Origin: Microplitis mediator
Lineage: Eukaryota; Arthropoda; Insecta; Hymenoptera; Braconidae
Assembly (NCBI RefSeq): GCF_029852145.1
Contig: NC_079971.1
Span: 20,707,563-20,771,562 of the forward strand
Reading direction: 5' to 3'
DNA length: 64,000 nt
A program made the position numbers and the translations under genes. The notes beneath the pieces are model-generated. The model did no database searches. It worked only from the letters and a program-made list of their open reading frames with translations, and was not told where the DNA came from. Numbering within the stretch: the stretch's first letter is position 1; every line of letters starts with the position of its first letter. Of the stretch, positions 21,590 to 32,610 are shown piece by piece.

Positions 21590-22245
21590 CATACATGATA
21601 TCAGAAATGATCATATAATAGCTCATATCTAATAAACTTCAAACTTATACATAAATATATATGATCAGATATGTATGCTCAGATGTAAATACATATGATC
21701 ATATATGATTTCGATGGTAATAAATGGTCATATCTGATGTCATACATCATCAGTTCTAAATTCTTGCAGGAGTATATATGGTTATATATGATCTCAGCAT
21801 GACCAAGAATAATAACTCATGATCATTTATGATCACATATGACATACATAACAAAATATAAAATCCCGAGTCAAAATTAAAACACTAATTCGAGCCTCAA
21901 AAACCTCATTTCTTTTGATGTTGTACCTACCGCTGAATGTGAAATACTATTTTGACCCTCACTATACTCAAAATAGGGTATGGAGGCCGAAATTCGTGTT
22001 TTAGAATAATATTTTCAACCTCCAAAACCTAAGATCGCTTTAAAACCCTACTTTTCGATGATATCGTGATATCACATTTCGTGATATCACATGTGATTAT
22101 TTGAAAATAATCAAAAATCTGCGGGATTTTTCTATAACTATATATAGATAATATACGAGGGCGATCATTTATTGTCAATGATCATTGATTACTTATGATC
22201 ACACTGATATCATATATGACCATATTTGATGTAGAAATAATAAAT
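21590..22245. repeat. Region of repeated ATGATCATATATGA motifs
   Basis: ATGATCATA, CATATATGAT and TATGATCACATATGA recur many times at 21590-21850 and 22160-22240, on either side of a 300-base centre. The centre has its own inverted pair (AAAACACTAATTCGAGCCTC near 21887 against GGCCGAAATTCGTGTTTT near 21987). This looks like another element whose arms are arrays of a short palindrome, but I could not fix matching ends. Confidence 0.6.
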
Positions 22246-22373
22246 GATAAATAAAAATAATCGTAATACTCAAAAAGAGTTGAGTCAAAAAAATCGAGTT
22301 CGTATATTTATTTATCGTTAATCAATAATTTGATATTGAACTATTTTAAATATCTATTAAACATTTTTTTAAA

Positions 22374-22375
<2 letters not shown>

Positions 22376-22418
<43 letters not shown>
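22376..22418. repeat. (TA)n microsatellite
   Basis: Pure alternating AT for about 43 bases within AT-rich DNA. Confidence 0.95.
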
Positions 22419-22420
<2 letters not shown>

Positions 22421-23580
22421 AAATTTATTCTTTGATATTAATTTCAAAATTAAAAAAACTAAATAACTAAATTATAAAAATATATATAAATTACAAATTT
22501 ATATTATTGATTACTGTTGTTTTTCGACGCCTTATATTTTAAATGTCATACTATATAAATATATATGCAACATTAATATATAAGGAAAGAGGGCAAAACG
22601 GTCAGCCTATTTTTAGTTAAAATTTTTTTTATTTAAAATTGTCGCTCATTTATTATTTGTCACAAATTAAGATTATTCCTTTCCTTCATTCAATTACATT
22701 CTTCTAAGTTTTTATTTTACCACTTCCTCATTGCAAAAAATTCCCTAAATAATTTTTTTCTCTCTTCAAATAATTAATTATTATTTTCTATCACTAATTA
22801 ACGAATTTCAATGGAAATTCAACACACAAATAATTAAATAAAAAAAAACGAAACAAAAATTGAAATATTTTCTGAACATTCGGAGCTGCCTCATCTGACT
22901 AAAAGTTGCCATAAAAATCGAGAGATGGCGCCATTAATCAATCTAAGGGTTTTTAAAAAAAATTAATTATCTGTGTTCTTAAAATTCTCCGCGATCTGTT
23001 TTATCACCAAAAATTATCTAATTTTTCTAATCAGCAAATAATTAATTAAAAAAAAAATTTTAATTATATAAATTAATTATTAGTGTGAAATTGAAAAAAA
23101 AGTAAATATATGTTTTTTTTATAAGTAAATTTAGTTATGAACCTTTTAACGTTATTTTAAATTTATATAATGCAATTCACGTTGGGTTTTTACGAGCACA
23201 GAGTGTTTTACTATAAACATTAACTACAAAAGCTTGATACCCTCTTTTGTTTATCGCTCCCGACCCATACTTTTTATCGTCTATTTTCTCTTTTATTTTA
23301 TTATCATTATTTTTATCATCATTTTTGTTTTATTCACTCTATTGTTCTCGAGTATCTTACAGAGACGACTGGCTATTTTTTTTCTGTTTATTTTATAAAA
23401 CAATACATTAATTGTTTATTATTTTTATTCATTACCTTTACTTTTAAATTTAACGACCAGCCTCAATTTTATTCTTAAAAAAAGTTAATGATGTAGAGTA
23501 AAAATTAATTGAATGCAGAGTTAAAATTATCATTAAGATAATTTTTTTAAATAAGATAATTAAGTCAAATTTTTGATTTT
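22419..23580. other. AT-rich stretch
   Basis: Contains a lone G-rich end fragment GGAAAGAGGGCAAAACGGTC (about 22583) with no partner, and GAGATGGCGCCATT (22922-22935), a symmetric GGCGCC with GCCAT cores on both strands. Otherwise nothing recognised. Confidence 0.4.
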
Positions 23581-23605
23581 CTAAGAATTTGTTACGAAAT
23601 TTTAA

Positions 23606-23667
23606 AAAATTATCTTGATGATCTTAATAATTATCTAGATAATTATTAAGATCATCAAGATAATTTT
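23606..23667. repeat. Perfect 62-bp palindrome
   Basis: Two 29-base arms meet at CTAG with no spacer and no mismatch: AAAATTATCTTGATGATC...TAATTAT CTAG ATAATTA...GATCATCAAGATAATTTT. It can extrude as a cruciform. It starts the TATCTAGATAAT array. Confidence 0.97.
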
Positions 23668-24104
23668 AGTCTTACTTGACGTGGTACTGTTTATTATCTA
23701 GATAATTGTTGATAAAATATCTAGAGAATTTGTGGGAAATTATCTTAGTAATTATCTAGATAATAAGTCAGATCATCAAGATAATTGTTGTTTTACTAGA
23801 AGTGGTATCGTTTATTATCTAGATAATTGTTGATAAAATATCTAAATAACTTTTGAGTAATTATCTTAATAATTATCTCGATAATCAGTCAGACCATCAA
23901 GATAATTTTTGTGTTATTAGAAGTGGTATCGTTTATTATCTAGATTACTTTTGATAAAATATCTAGATAATTTCTGATCAATTATCTGAATTATTTTAGA
24001 TCGAGTATCTAAATAGTTTGTTAAAATATCTAGATCATTTTTTATATATTATCCAGATAATTCACGATTAAATATCTAGCTAACGTATGATAAATTATCT
24101 TAAT

Positions 24105-24223
24105 GCGTCGTACTAAAGTATCTAGATTGATTGAATTGCGTCGTACTAAAGTATCTAGATTGATTGAATTGCGTCGTACTAAAGTATCTAGATTGTACTA
24201 AAGTATCTCTATTGATTGAATTC
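24105..24223. repeat. 33-bp tandem repeat, about 3.5 copies
   Basis: GCGTCGTACTAAAGTATCTA followed by GATTGATTGAATT repeats at 24105, 24138 and 24171 with no change, then a shorter partial copy (GTACTAAAGTATCTCTATTG). The exact identity implies recent expansion. Confidence 0.95.
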
Positions 24224-24560
24224 GAAATTTAATAAAAGATTATCTAGATTATTGTCCTAATAATCATCTAAATAATATCTCAGATCATCGATACTTTTTA
24301 TCTTACTAGAAAATTTCCATTATCCAGATGACTGTTGATAGAATATCTAGATAATTTATGATAAATTATCTTCATTGCATAAGATCAACTATCTAGATAT
24401 TCCTCATAAATATATCTAGATCATCTTTCGTATATTATCTAGATACTTTTTGATGAATTATCTAGATGATCTTCAACAAAATTTTTAGAAAAATTTTGGA
24501 AAGAAAATTGTTCTTATCTTCTCTGAAATTATTCTCTAGATAATTACAATTATCTAGATT

Positions 24561-24860
24561 CATTTTACACTTATTTTTATTTTGCAAAAATACAGAAATA
24601 TTAGCTTCAATTTGTCACTAAAAATTTATCTAGATAACCCAGATATAAAATCTTTTTTCTAGAAGTAAACTCTTCATTTGAAAACCTTTCCAAATATTTC
24701 AGAAATTTTGTACTCAATAATTTATTTGAATAAAAAAAAATTTCCCAGATAATTTGTATAAAATTCCCGCCATTTTTGAAATTTTAAAAGTAATTCTTGA
24801 TTTTTTTTTTTTTACAATAAATTACTCAAGAAAACCTGAATAACAAAAACAGACGATCAT
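24561..24860. other. AT-rich transition
   Basis: Isolated TATCTAGATAA copies fade out; nothing else recognised. Confidence 0.4.
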
Positions 24861-25330
24861 GAAAAGGGGAAAAAAATTCTTAAAGATTTTTTTCATTGTA
24901 CAGAAGCGACACATCCCCAGAGAGTGTGAACAAAAAAAAAAAAAAATAAACGTGGCCCACTTGGCTGTGCCCTCGACACTTGTCTCAACGGCAAACGATC
25001 CAGACTCGAGGCACGCGCCACCGAGATTCCCCGAGGGTAAACTCGCTCTAAAGCGCGCGCACCTTTTTTCATCCCTCAGCTCCCTAACACTCACATCACA
25101 TCCCAATCCCAGTCCCAACCCATTCCACTCACTCACCCTCTTTTTTCTAACAGGTGGCCACTGTCGCGGCTTTTTTCACACTCGCCTTTTTTTTCTCTCC
25201 GTTCATTTTTTGCCCCACACTTTTTTCCTACAGTCCACAGGTGAGCCTATTATCCCCTCGTTTTATCCGTCATTTTTTTTTTTCAACTCGACCCCTATAA
25301 ATTTCATCCCCTAACCACAACATGTGTAAA
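24861..25330. other. GC-richer island 8 with splice-like signals
   Basis: Unique mixed DNA with CTCGAGGCACGCGCCACC and AAAGCGCGCGCACC. A strong acceptor-like TTTTTTCTAACAG ends at 25153 and another, TTTTTTCCTACAG, at 25233. CCACAG|GTGAGC at 25235-25246 is a donor-like site. Together they could bound one short plus-strand exon (25154-25240 or 25234-25240). The 151-codon plus and 104-codon minus frames are unconvincing: the first is Ser/Pro/Phe-rich where read through CT tracts. Confidence 0.3.
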
Positions 25331-25892
25331 AAATATTTCACCCTCAATTATTATCCCATATTTTACTTTACCGGCATAAGAATAAAAAAAAAAAATCAAA
25401 ACAAATTATCTAACAGCATTAAGATTTATTATTCAACCTGAGAATTTAAAATGGACGTTTTTTGAGTAGGGGTAGAAATAAACAACATTTGTGAGGAGTT
25501 AAAAAGGAAAGGAATTGAGGAGAATTTAACTTAAGGGAGGGTGAGTTTTCTTAAGTGGGGGCAAGAACGAGGATTCGCGCCCCTTAGATGCCCCTTGCTA
25601 ACGCAAATCAATAAAAATACCAGAGTTTTCTGATAGACTTTTATTTCAATATATACATATTTATGTTCATATACTTTCTTATATAAATACCACATATACA
25701 CATATATATTTTTTTTTCTGTCATAAATTATTAGATTTGTAAAATAAAAATTATTAATTACAAAGTAAAATAATTTTTTTTTTTAAATGAGAATGAGGGA
25801 GGAAAATTCGATGAAAATAATATGAGGGTACAAAATTTTTAGTAAAAATAATTTTTTTTTACTTTTATTCAAGAGTTTGTTATCTAAATTCT
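25331..25892. other. AT-rich stretch
   Basis: A short purine-rich unique segment (25460-25600) is surrounded by homopolymer-rich DNA. Nothing recognised. Confidence 0.4.
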
Positions 25893-26226
25893 TATGATAC
25901 TAAAGTTTGCCAACGTCTAATAATTTTGGGTTTTTTTTTTAAGTGATAAATTATGAGAAAAAAAATATTTCGAAAAATTGCACCTGTAGTTTTTTTTATT
26001 TTCTACATGTGGATATTTTTATTTTTTTGAAAAAAAAATCGAATTTTCTTTTCAACAGTTTAATTTAAAAAATAAATAAAACTGAAAAAATGCACATGTA
26101 GAAAATTAAAAAGACTATAGGTGCAATTTTTTCAAATATTTTTTTTTTTATAATTTATCGTTTTTAAAAGATTTCAAAAATTATTAGATGTCGGCTAATT
26201 TCAGTATTTTTAACTTCAGGATCATA
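25893..26226. mobile_element. Family E MITE, copy 1 (about 334 bp)
   Basis: Left end TATGATACTAAAGTTTGCCA ACGTCTAATAAT; the right end complement is CTATGATCCTGAAGTTA ... TTAGCCGACATCTAATAAT with a small insertion. The centre holds an inverted pair: TTGCACCTGTAGTTTTTTTT and ATGCACATGTAGAAAATTAA. Two shorter copies are at 42160 and 45709. Copy 3 interrupts a family D element, which proves E is mobile. Confidence 0.88.
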
Positions 26227-26718
26227 GTTTTTTTTTTAGAGAACTGGAGAAAGTCGACTGAGGTAAAATGGGTCATTGTAAAATAATAAAATTTTTCTTT
26301 TATGTAAAAAAAAAATTATAAATAAATTAGAACTTTAAACTTTTAAAGTTTTACTGGTAGAAAAATTGTTGGGTTTTCCGGATTTTCAAACAGCATTTGA
26401 TGGGGAAGGGATGAAAAAAAAATTCGATTACATGAACCTTACAAGGGATTATGGAGATGTGATTTATACTTTTTGTAGCTAAAAAGTATTATCTCGGATA
26501 ACGATTGGAAATGTGTTAATTTTCGGTATTAAGTAGATTTTGTGAATGTAATTAATGAATTTTTTTATTTCATCCTGTTGTGCCATGAAAAATTTTTTGA
26601 AATTTTTATTTCTTTAAAATTATGAACGAAATTTATTTGCGTGATTTCATTCCTTTTGAGTAAATTTTTTTTTGTTTTTTTTTAAATTGTTTTTCATTTG
26701 GCCCAGACATTCTGTACA
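26227..26718. other. AT-rich stretch
   Basis: GGTAAAATGGGTCATTG at about 26263 is a lone end-class motif. Nothing else found. Confidence 0.4.
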
Positions 26719-26808
26719 TAGGGGAGAGTGGGGCAAAATGGGCCCCTTAAGAAATGAGAACTTATATGTAATTTAAATGTCAGCCCATTTTGTCCTACTC
26801 TTTCCTAC
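26719..26808. mobile_element. Very short G-rich-ended MITE X (about 90 bp)
   Basis: Left TAGGGGAGAGTGGGGCAAAA then TGGGC; the right end complement is TAGGAAAGAGTAGGACAAAA then TGGGC. Only about 40 bases separate the ends. It is the smallest member of the GGGGCAAAATGGG end class in this window. Confidence 0.85.
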
Positions 26809-27480
26809 ATTAGAAATTTAAATAAAAATTTTTAGAATTAATTACGAAATCAAAATAATGGAATTAAAAATATGGAAAATTCAAAAAAAAATTTCATAAA
26901 AAATCAAGAATTGTACATTTGAAATTTTTCAAAAATAAAAATGAAAGTAATAAATCAGGACACTTGGGGCAAGATGACTCAGGCAACATCGGATCGTGCT
27001 GCTGATTAAAAATTTTTAGTAAAATGTCTTTTTTTTTTTTTCAATCGCAACCCATTTTACCTCAGTCACTTTTTTCTAGTTATCAATAAATAAATTGAGA
27101 CTACGAACCCAAAAAAAATTTTTTTCAATAAGAATTTTAAACTGACCGCTGTCTGAACTGATCAACTTACCCCATTATTTTCTACAAACAATAATTGAAC
27201 CGTTTCAAGCAAAAAAAAAAATTGGTCTCAAAATTGGTGTCCGTTTTAGCTCTGGGTTCGCTTAAAAAATTATCCAGAAAAATTAAAAAAAAATTGAGTG
27301 TTCAATTTTCCTCCCCCCTTGATCTGATAGTAAATTACAAATAATAATTTTCAAAAAATTAAATACTGTGGTATAATTAATTGCAAAAATTAAAGACTGG
27401 AGTAAAAATAATTAATTAATTAACAAATAATTACAAAGGTAAAAAAAAAGCAAAGTTAAGTTTAAGAAGATATTAACGAG
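26809..27480. other. AT-rich stretch
   Basis: Lone lines CACTTGGGGCAAGATGACTC (about 26961) and CAACCCATTTTACCTCAGTC (about 27046) face each other and may be degraded ends of one more G-rich-ended element. Otherwise nothing recognised. Confidence 0.4.
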
Positions 27481-28230
27481 TATTTAAAGGGAACAAAGTG
27501 TTTCTATTTAAGTCAATCGCTCTCTCGGTTAAGATTCTTTATAACGCGTCGGTTGAAAGCTATCCTACAGAGGTCCTTGGTCCTATTCGCTCGACTGAAA
27601 GGAAACAAAAGCTGGCTAGGAAAGTAGTAGCTGAAAGGACTCCAAGTAACGAAGCCATTGTAAAAATAAAAATAAATAAAAAAATATAAACAGAAGGGGG
27701 TAAGAGAAGAGAAGAGACGAGAGGGTGGAAAGAGGGGAGAGGGAAGAAGTGATAAAGAGTATCAAGAAGTATGAGGTTGTGAAGACAATGATAAAATAAA
27801 ATATATAAGAGAAGAGAGAGAGAGAGGGGGGTATAGTTAAGGAAAAATCGTTTCTATTGTCTGTGGGCGCCATTTTATCATTCCTCGCCGGCAGCCCCTT
27901 GGCATATTTCAAATGACAAAAACCAGCCACCAGTTTCATCCCCCATCCACCCACCAGCCCCTTTTAAAATAGACGCTTTAAAGAAAGAGAAAGAAAGAAC
28001 CTTCTCGTCTTACTATCCACTCTCTTCTCTTCTCTTCTCTCTTCTCCTCCGGCGCCCCTTTCTTCACTCTTTTTACGTTTTACCCTCGAGCCAGTGAACG
28101 ACGTCTTAAACTTTAATTGCCTTTATTTCGTAGCGTGAAAAAGTTGCCTAACGAATCGCCTGTACTCGAGCAGTAGACTCTGAAGAAACAAAACTTGCAA
28201 TAATTGCGCATAAGAGCTGAAAAAAAATTT
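27481..28230. promoter_or_regulatory. GC-richer island 9 with GAGA tracts and a GCCAT core
   Basis: About 27690-27830 is a long purine tract with GAGAAGAGAGAGAGAGAGGG. Then comes GGGCGCCATTTTATC (27864-27878, minus strand AAAATGGCGCC, PHO/YY1-like), then a pyrimidine tract with CTCTTCTCTTCTCTTCTCTC (about 28020). The purine-to-pyrimidine mirror around a GCCAT core is suggestive of a GAGA-factor/PHO-type element. The role is inferred. The 112-codon minus frame reads the purine tract as Leu/Phe/Ser and is not called. Confidence 0.35.
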
Positions 28231-28339
28231 TGATTAATTTTCTTTTTCTTTTATTTTTTTTTATTTTATTCTGGGTTATATAGATTTCACTGGAAATTTA
28301 TAATAATGAATTAAATTTGATAGCAGATTATTTCCCGTA

Positions 28340-28340
<1 letters not shown>

Positions 28341-28396
<56 letters not shown>
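28341..28396. repeat. (TA)n microsatellite
   Basis: About 56 bases of uninterrupted TA. Confidence 0.96.
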
Positions 28397-28400
<4 letters not shown>

Positions 28401-30164
28401 TGATTGGTATTTAATTATAAGGAAATTGATCATCATATTTTAATTGTAAAAATTGTATTCATGTTGAAATGAATGATAAGTCGTAAATTATGAGGATAAT
28501 GAAAAAATGTGTTAGAATATTTTTGGTAGAAAATTTTGTGCTCTATAAATTTGTATTGATGTGTTTTTAGTGTATCTCTGATAGTTTAGCGATAATTTTA
28601 AGTCAAAGTATTAAATATAAGGACGAAAATAAAATCCATAGAATTTTTTGAACTTTAAATTGAAATTCTGACAAAATTATCACTGATATGATGAAAATGG
28701 TCAGGAATGAATTTATAGGAAATTTAATGTTCTATAAAAAAGGTTGAAATAACTTTTAATGTAAGTTTGATAGTTTAGAAGATATTTTAATTTAAAGAAA
28801 ATAAAATGTTTTGTTTTGGAAAAAATTTATTTTAATTTTATTTTAGTTTGAAATTTTTATTTAAAAGTACCCATACAAATTATTAAATTTTTATTTTTAT
28901 TATTATTGAATTGAACATTTGTCAATAATTATGATAATGATAATTAATTTAAAAAGAATTAACTTTATAAATTTAGTGGGTGTAAATAAAAAGTGACATT
29001 TTTAGTTTATTTAATAATTTATTGCCTGAAATTTTATATATTAGGAAAAAACATATATTTATGCGTTATATCGAGGGTTAATAAATATCGGATAATTATT
29101 AAGGGAGCTGCGATTATTTAAAGATGAAAAAAAAAAAATTAGTGAAGTTGATGAAATTTAAATTCGGTCGACTTGTCTCCTAACAAAATAATTATTTAAA
29201 TATTCCGCGGGCTAAAAATATTAATTTTATGATAATAAACATCTAGGGTCCGTTTATAATATTATTTAATTATTTATTGATACTTAAAATCGTCCGAAAG
29301 ATTTATTTGTTGCTTTGATTTATTTATTAGGTCTTGTAATCCGGGATTTTATTTTAAAATTATTATTTTACAAAATAAATTTGAGTTTACTGTACTGTCA
29401 GTAGTTTGACCCGTTAAATAAAATAACAAATAAGGAGATTATCTTTATTTGTTGATGAGAAAAAAGAGTTGGCTTACATATTTTATAAATTTATTTGTGG
29501 GAAATTAAGTTTTTGCCTGCCGCTTACGCTCATGCCCAATCGCAACCTTCATTATTTATTTTTTTTTCACTCTAAACGACACAACTCATATATTATTTAC
29601 TTGGTCTTATGAAAAAAGTATCAAAATTTCAAAAAATAATTTTATTAAAATTTATTTTTACAAAATTTTATTTTCATTACCAACTCATCCGTTGTTACGG
29701 AACATAAATAGAATAACTAAATTATAAATTATTTTATTTTACATAAATAATTAATTTTTAATTTCAAAACTAATAAGTTAATAATTTATAATGAAATATT
29801 TTTTTTACGCAATTATAAACTCATAAAAAAGTTTTAAAAAAAAAAAAATTATCTTAAACTTTCTATATAAACTCTTGAACATATATAAGTATATAAGCGT
29901 TATTCAATGTCCGAAATTTTTGTTTTAGTAACCTCCTTCACCCTTGCACTTAAACTTTTTATTTACTTGGCTCGTGAGTTTTCCATCAGTGCAACTTTAT
30001 TTCCTCTATTCGCAGCATAAATTCTCTCATAGTTTTTGACCTCTTCGTTTTATCCTAGAAACAAAAAAAAATACAATTGTTCTAGCCATCATTATTATTC
30101 GAAAATTATTATTATTCTAATGGAAATGTCTTAAAAAATAATCTTAGGTCAGTTTTACTGCCAA
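28397..30164. other. Long AT-rich stretch
   Basis: Contains a dispersed hairpin-type repeat fragment (28510-28800: TAGAAAATTTTGTGCTCTAT...TATCTCTGATAGTTTAGCG). The rest is low complexity with small unique patches (29510-29600, 29900-30050). No gene and no matched ends. Confidence 0.4.
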
Positions 30165-30335
30165 CCCGGAAAAAAATGTTTTCATAAAATTACATTTAAT
30201 TATTAATTTCCTTACTCAGATCTTACTTTATAAAATTTTACAAAACTTCATTAATTTATATAAAACATTAAATTTTATAAAATTTTACCAGGCCATTTTT
30301 AGTATAAAATTTTATAAAAACATTTTTTCCCGGGA
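30165..30335. mobile_element. MITE-like element N (171 bp)
   Basis: Left end CCCGGAAAAAAATGTTTTCA TAAAATT; right end complement CCCGGGAAAAAATGTTTTTA TAAAATT. The interior repeats TAAAATTTTATAAA in both directions, an echo of the subterminal TAAAATT. Confidence 0.85.
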
Positions 30336-30618
30336 ATAGCTCGTAAACTAGTTAATTTATGTGAAAATTGATATGAATGTTTTTTATAGAAAATTTCATT
30401 TCCTATATATTTATGTTTACATATTTTCCTCATATACTTGATACTTTTGCTGCAATTTTAATTAAAAAAAATTTTATTCATAAAAGTTTGAAAATAATAG
30501 CCCAGTAAATTTTTTTTTTTTAGATTTAAATTCTGTTTGAACTGTCATAGGTACGAAATAAATATATGACATCAATATTGTAGAGTATTAAATTTTCTAT
30601 AAGAAGTTCTTCATTAAT
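30336..30618. other. AT-rich stretch with a hairpin repeat fragment
   Basis: TATAGAAAATTTCATTTCCT at about 30390 is another instance of the dispersed 'TAGAAAATTT..TTCCTA' line. Confidence 0.4.
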
Positions 30619-31485
30619 TGCACGACTCATAATGCGAAGCATTAGGGAGTGCTTTACGATCGAAAATTTTTATTCGCCTCCTTTCTACAACTATTTCTGT
30701 TATTATCGTCTTATTAGTGAACAGAAACATCTCACATGATGCACCAATTTACAGACAATGTAATAAAGATTATTTCTGCGATTTTCAAAAACAAATTCAG
30801 TGCAATAGAAACGAGAAAATCATTAAAATAAACTAAAATATTTTCCCGTCAAGCAGTAAAAAAATTTTGTAGCTTGAAAACACAATATCTCGAAAAAGAA
30901 TCCATAATTTAACTCCATTTTTTTTTTAAATGACTCGTTTTGCCCTAGAAGGATTTGCTTTCGAAAATGGCTATCTAACTTTGTGTTATGTAATTGTAAT
31001 TAATAAAAAATTAAATCGCATTTTCTTTAATTTTAGCCTAAAAAATATGTGTGGACATTCGTCTTAACAAGTGCGCATGCGTGGTTTTTTTTTTCTCATA
31101 CTATCACCCAGTGTGCCTGCACCATACTTTCAACCGATTCATTTGGCGCGGGTATTTCGAAAATAAAAATATAAAAAATTGAGATTAGACGAATAAATAA
31201 ATAAATAAAAATAATAAATAAACAAGTGAAAAATAAAAATAGAAAAAAAAAAGTAAAATTTTTCACAGATCGTACGGCGAAAAATTTCGGAATTTTTTAC
31301 GTTTGAAATTTATTTTTATTTTTTTTTTTATTTCAAATAAAATTATTTTTTTTATCATTTTTATATAAATAAATAACATTTGTCCTTCAAATTTTATTTA
31401 TTTTTATTTTTTTTATTTTGCCTGCGACATTACCCTTTCGGAATATTTTAATGTTTACGATCAAATAAGCATTATGAGTCGTGCA
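30619..31485. mobile_element. TIR element (867 bp) with perfect 17-bp ends
   Basis: TGCACGACTCATAATGC at the left is exactly mirrored by GCATTATGAGTCGTGCA at the right. The interior is non-coding; GCGCGGGTATTTCGAAAA near 31145 is the only GC-rich patch. The sequence immediately right, CTTTTGGATTTTCC, also follows family A copies, and the A end (TGCACACCTCAATCGCTC) resembles this TIR, so the two may be relatives. Confidence 0.85.
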
Positions 31486-32009
31486 CTTTTGGATTTTCCA
31501 AACTTTTTTTATATTAAAATGAAAAATTTCTAAGTTATTTTAATTGAAAGGCTGAAAAAACTTATGGATGATTGATTATGTACTTTGTTTATGAAAATAA
31601 GTGGGATATTTCAGTATATATATTTATCAATATATATACTTGTTAATAGTATGAGAAAATATTTGAATCAGTTTCTGAATATTAAAAAAAAATTTATTTT
31701 AAATGTCAATATGTGAATTTAGAAATAAAAAAAAAACAAATTCAGTTTTTATAATACATAATATATAAATCTTGTATATAAATAATGTATATGGACATTT
31801 GTATTGATTGAAAACATAATGGAAATCCATGGATTGCTGTTGGGATTCATAAGAATTGATATGGGAATTTATATAATAGATATAGATTCTTCTTTGGAAT
31901 TTCTAGACAGTGTAGCAATGAAAGGTAACAGAAATTAATGAAAAAATAACTAGAAAATGGATCGCGACGGTAACTATACAGATAGCTCCCTTTTACGATA
32001 CGCGCATCC
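31486..32009. other. AT-rich stretch with an R-like fragment
   Basis: About 31815-31900 has AATGGAAATCCATGGATTGC and TGGGATTCATAAGAATTGAT, resembling the CATATGGAAATCCATA array at 50.9-51.2 kb; possibly a short copy of element R. Otherwise nothing. Confidence 0.4.
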
Positions 32010-32610
32010 ATTAGTACATAGAGAATTTATTAAGGAACAATTTTAACCCAATATTAAGTCGATTCGTTATTTTATTAGTTTAAAATAAATTATTTTAACT
32101 CAAGAAACCAGTGCTGTCAGTTGTTACGTATGAAACTTCGTAGACACGATAACTCTCGATAGACACAATTAATCGGCCCAACTTTTTTTTTATTATCTTT
32201 GTATTTTTTATCACAAGAATTCTATGGAAAATCACAATCTAAATCCTTTTAGTTTAATTGTAATTAATTAAAAACGTAAAACTGATTATTCACGAAAAAT
32301 TTAGCCGCCATTTTTATTTTTACTGTTGTTATTATTTTTTTCATTTTTTCTCTCCATCAACTGCTGGCAGCAGCACTAGCGTACCAGTATAGGTTTGAAA
32401 AAAAAGAGCGACATCTAAGACAAAAAGGCGGGATATTTAAAAAAAATGTTAATAAAAAAATATTAAACTGAAAATAATAAATAAAAAAATCAAATTGATA
32501 ATTTATAAGTTGAATAAAAATTCATAAAAAAAAAAAATTAATTAATATTATAAAATAAAAGTAATGATTAAAAATAAAATGAGCGATTGAGTTGCACTTT
32601 TCGATTTTCC
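32010..32610. mobile_element. Repeat family A, copy 2
   Basis: Direct-orientation near-identical copy of 5352-5956, differing by scattered single bases and small A-run length changes. The left 105 bases of copy 1 are absent. The PHO/YY1-like core GCCGCCATTTTTATT is retained (32302-32316). Confidence 0.85.

Larger units (their letters stand above)
23606..24560. repeat. TATCTAGATAAT palindrome array
   Basis: Some 950 bases dominated by ATTATCTAGATAAT and its variants. The first part contains a 121-bp tandem repeat (ATCATCAAGATAATT at 23651, 23772 and 23893, each followed by ...GTGGTA.TGTTTATTATCTAGA). It begins with a perfect 62-bp palindrome (23606-23667). A separate 33-bp tandem repeat lies at 24105-24223. 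No protein is encoded; possible satellite seed or foldback element. The 8-bp core TATCTAGATA is self-complementary. Confidence 0.9.

Noticed and set aside
23606..24560. CRISPR-like regular repeat array
   Set aside because: Repeats are palindromic eukaryotic tandem units without unique spacers of constant length, and the host DNA is eukaryotic.
28110..28200. Possible exon in the segment after island 9
   Set aside because: Mixed-composition DNA but no open frame beyond about 30 codons and no clear splice signals.
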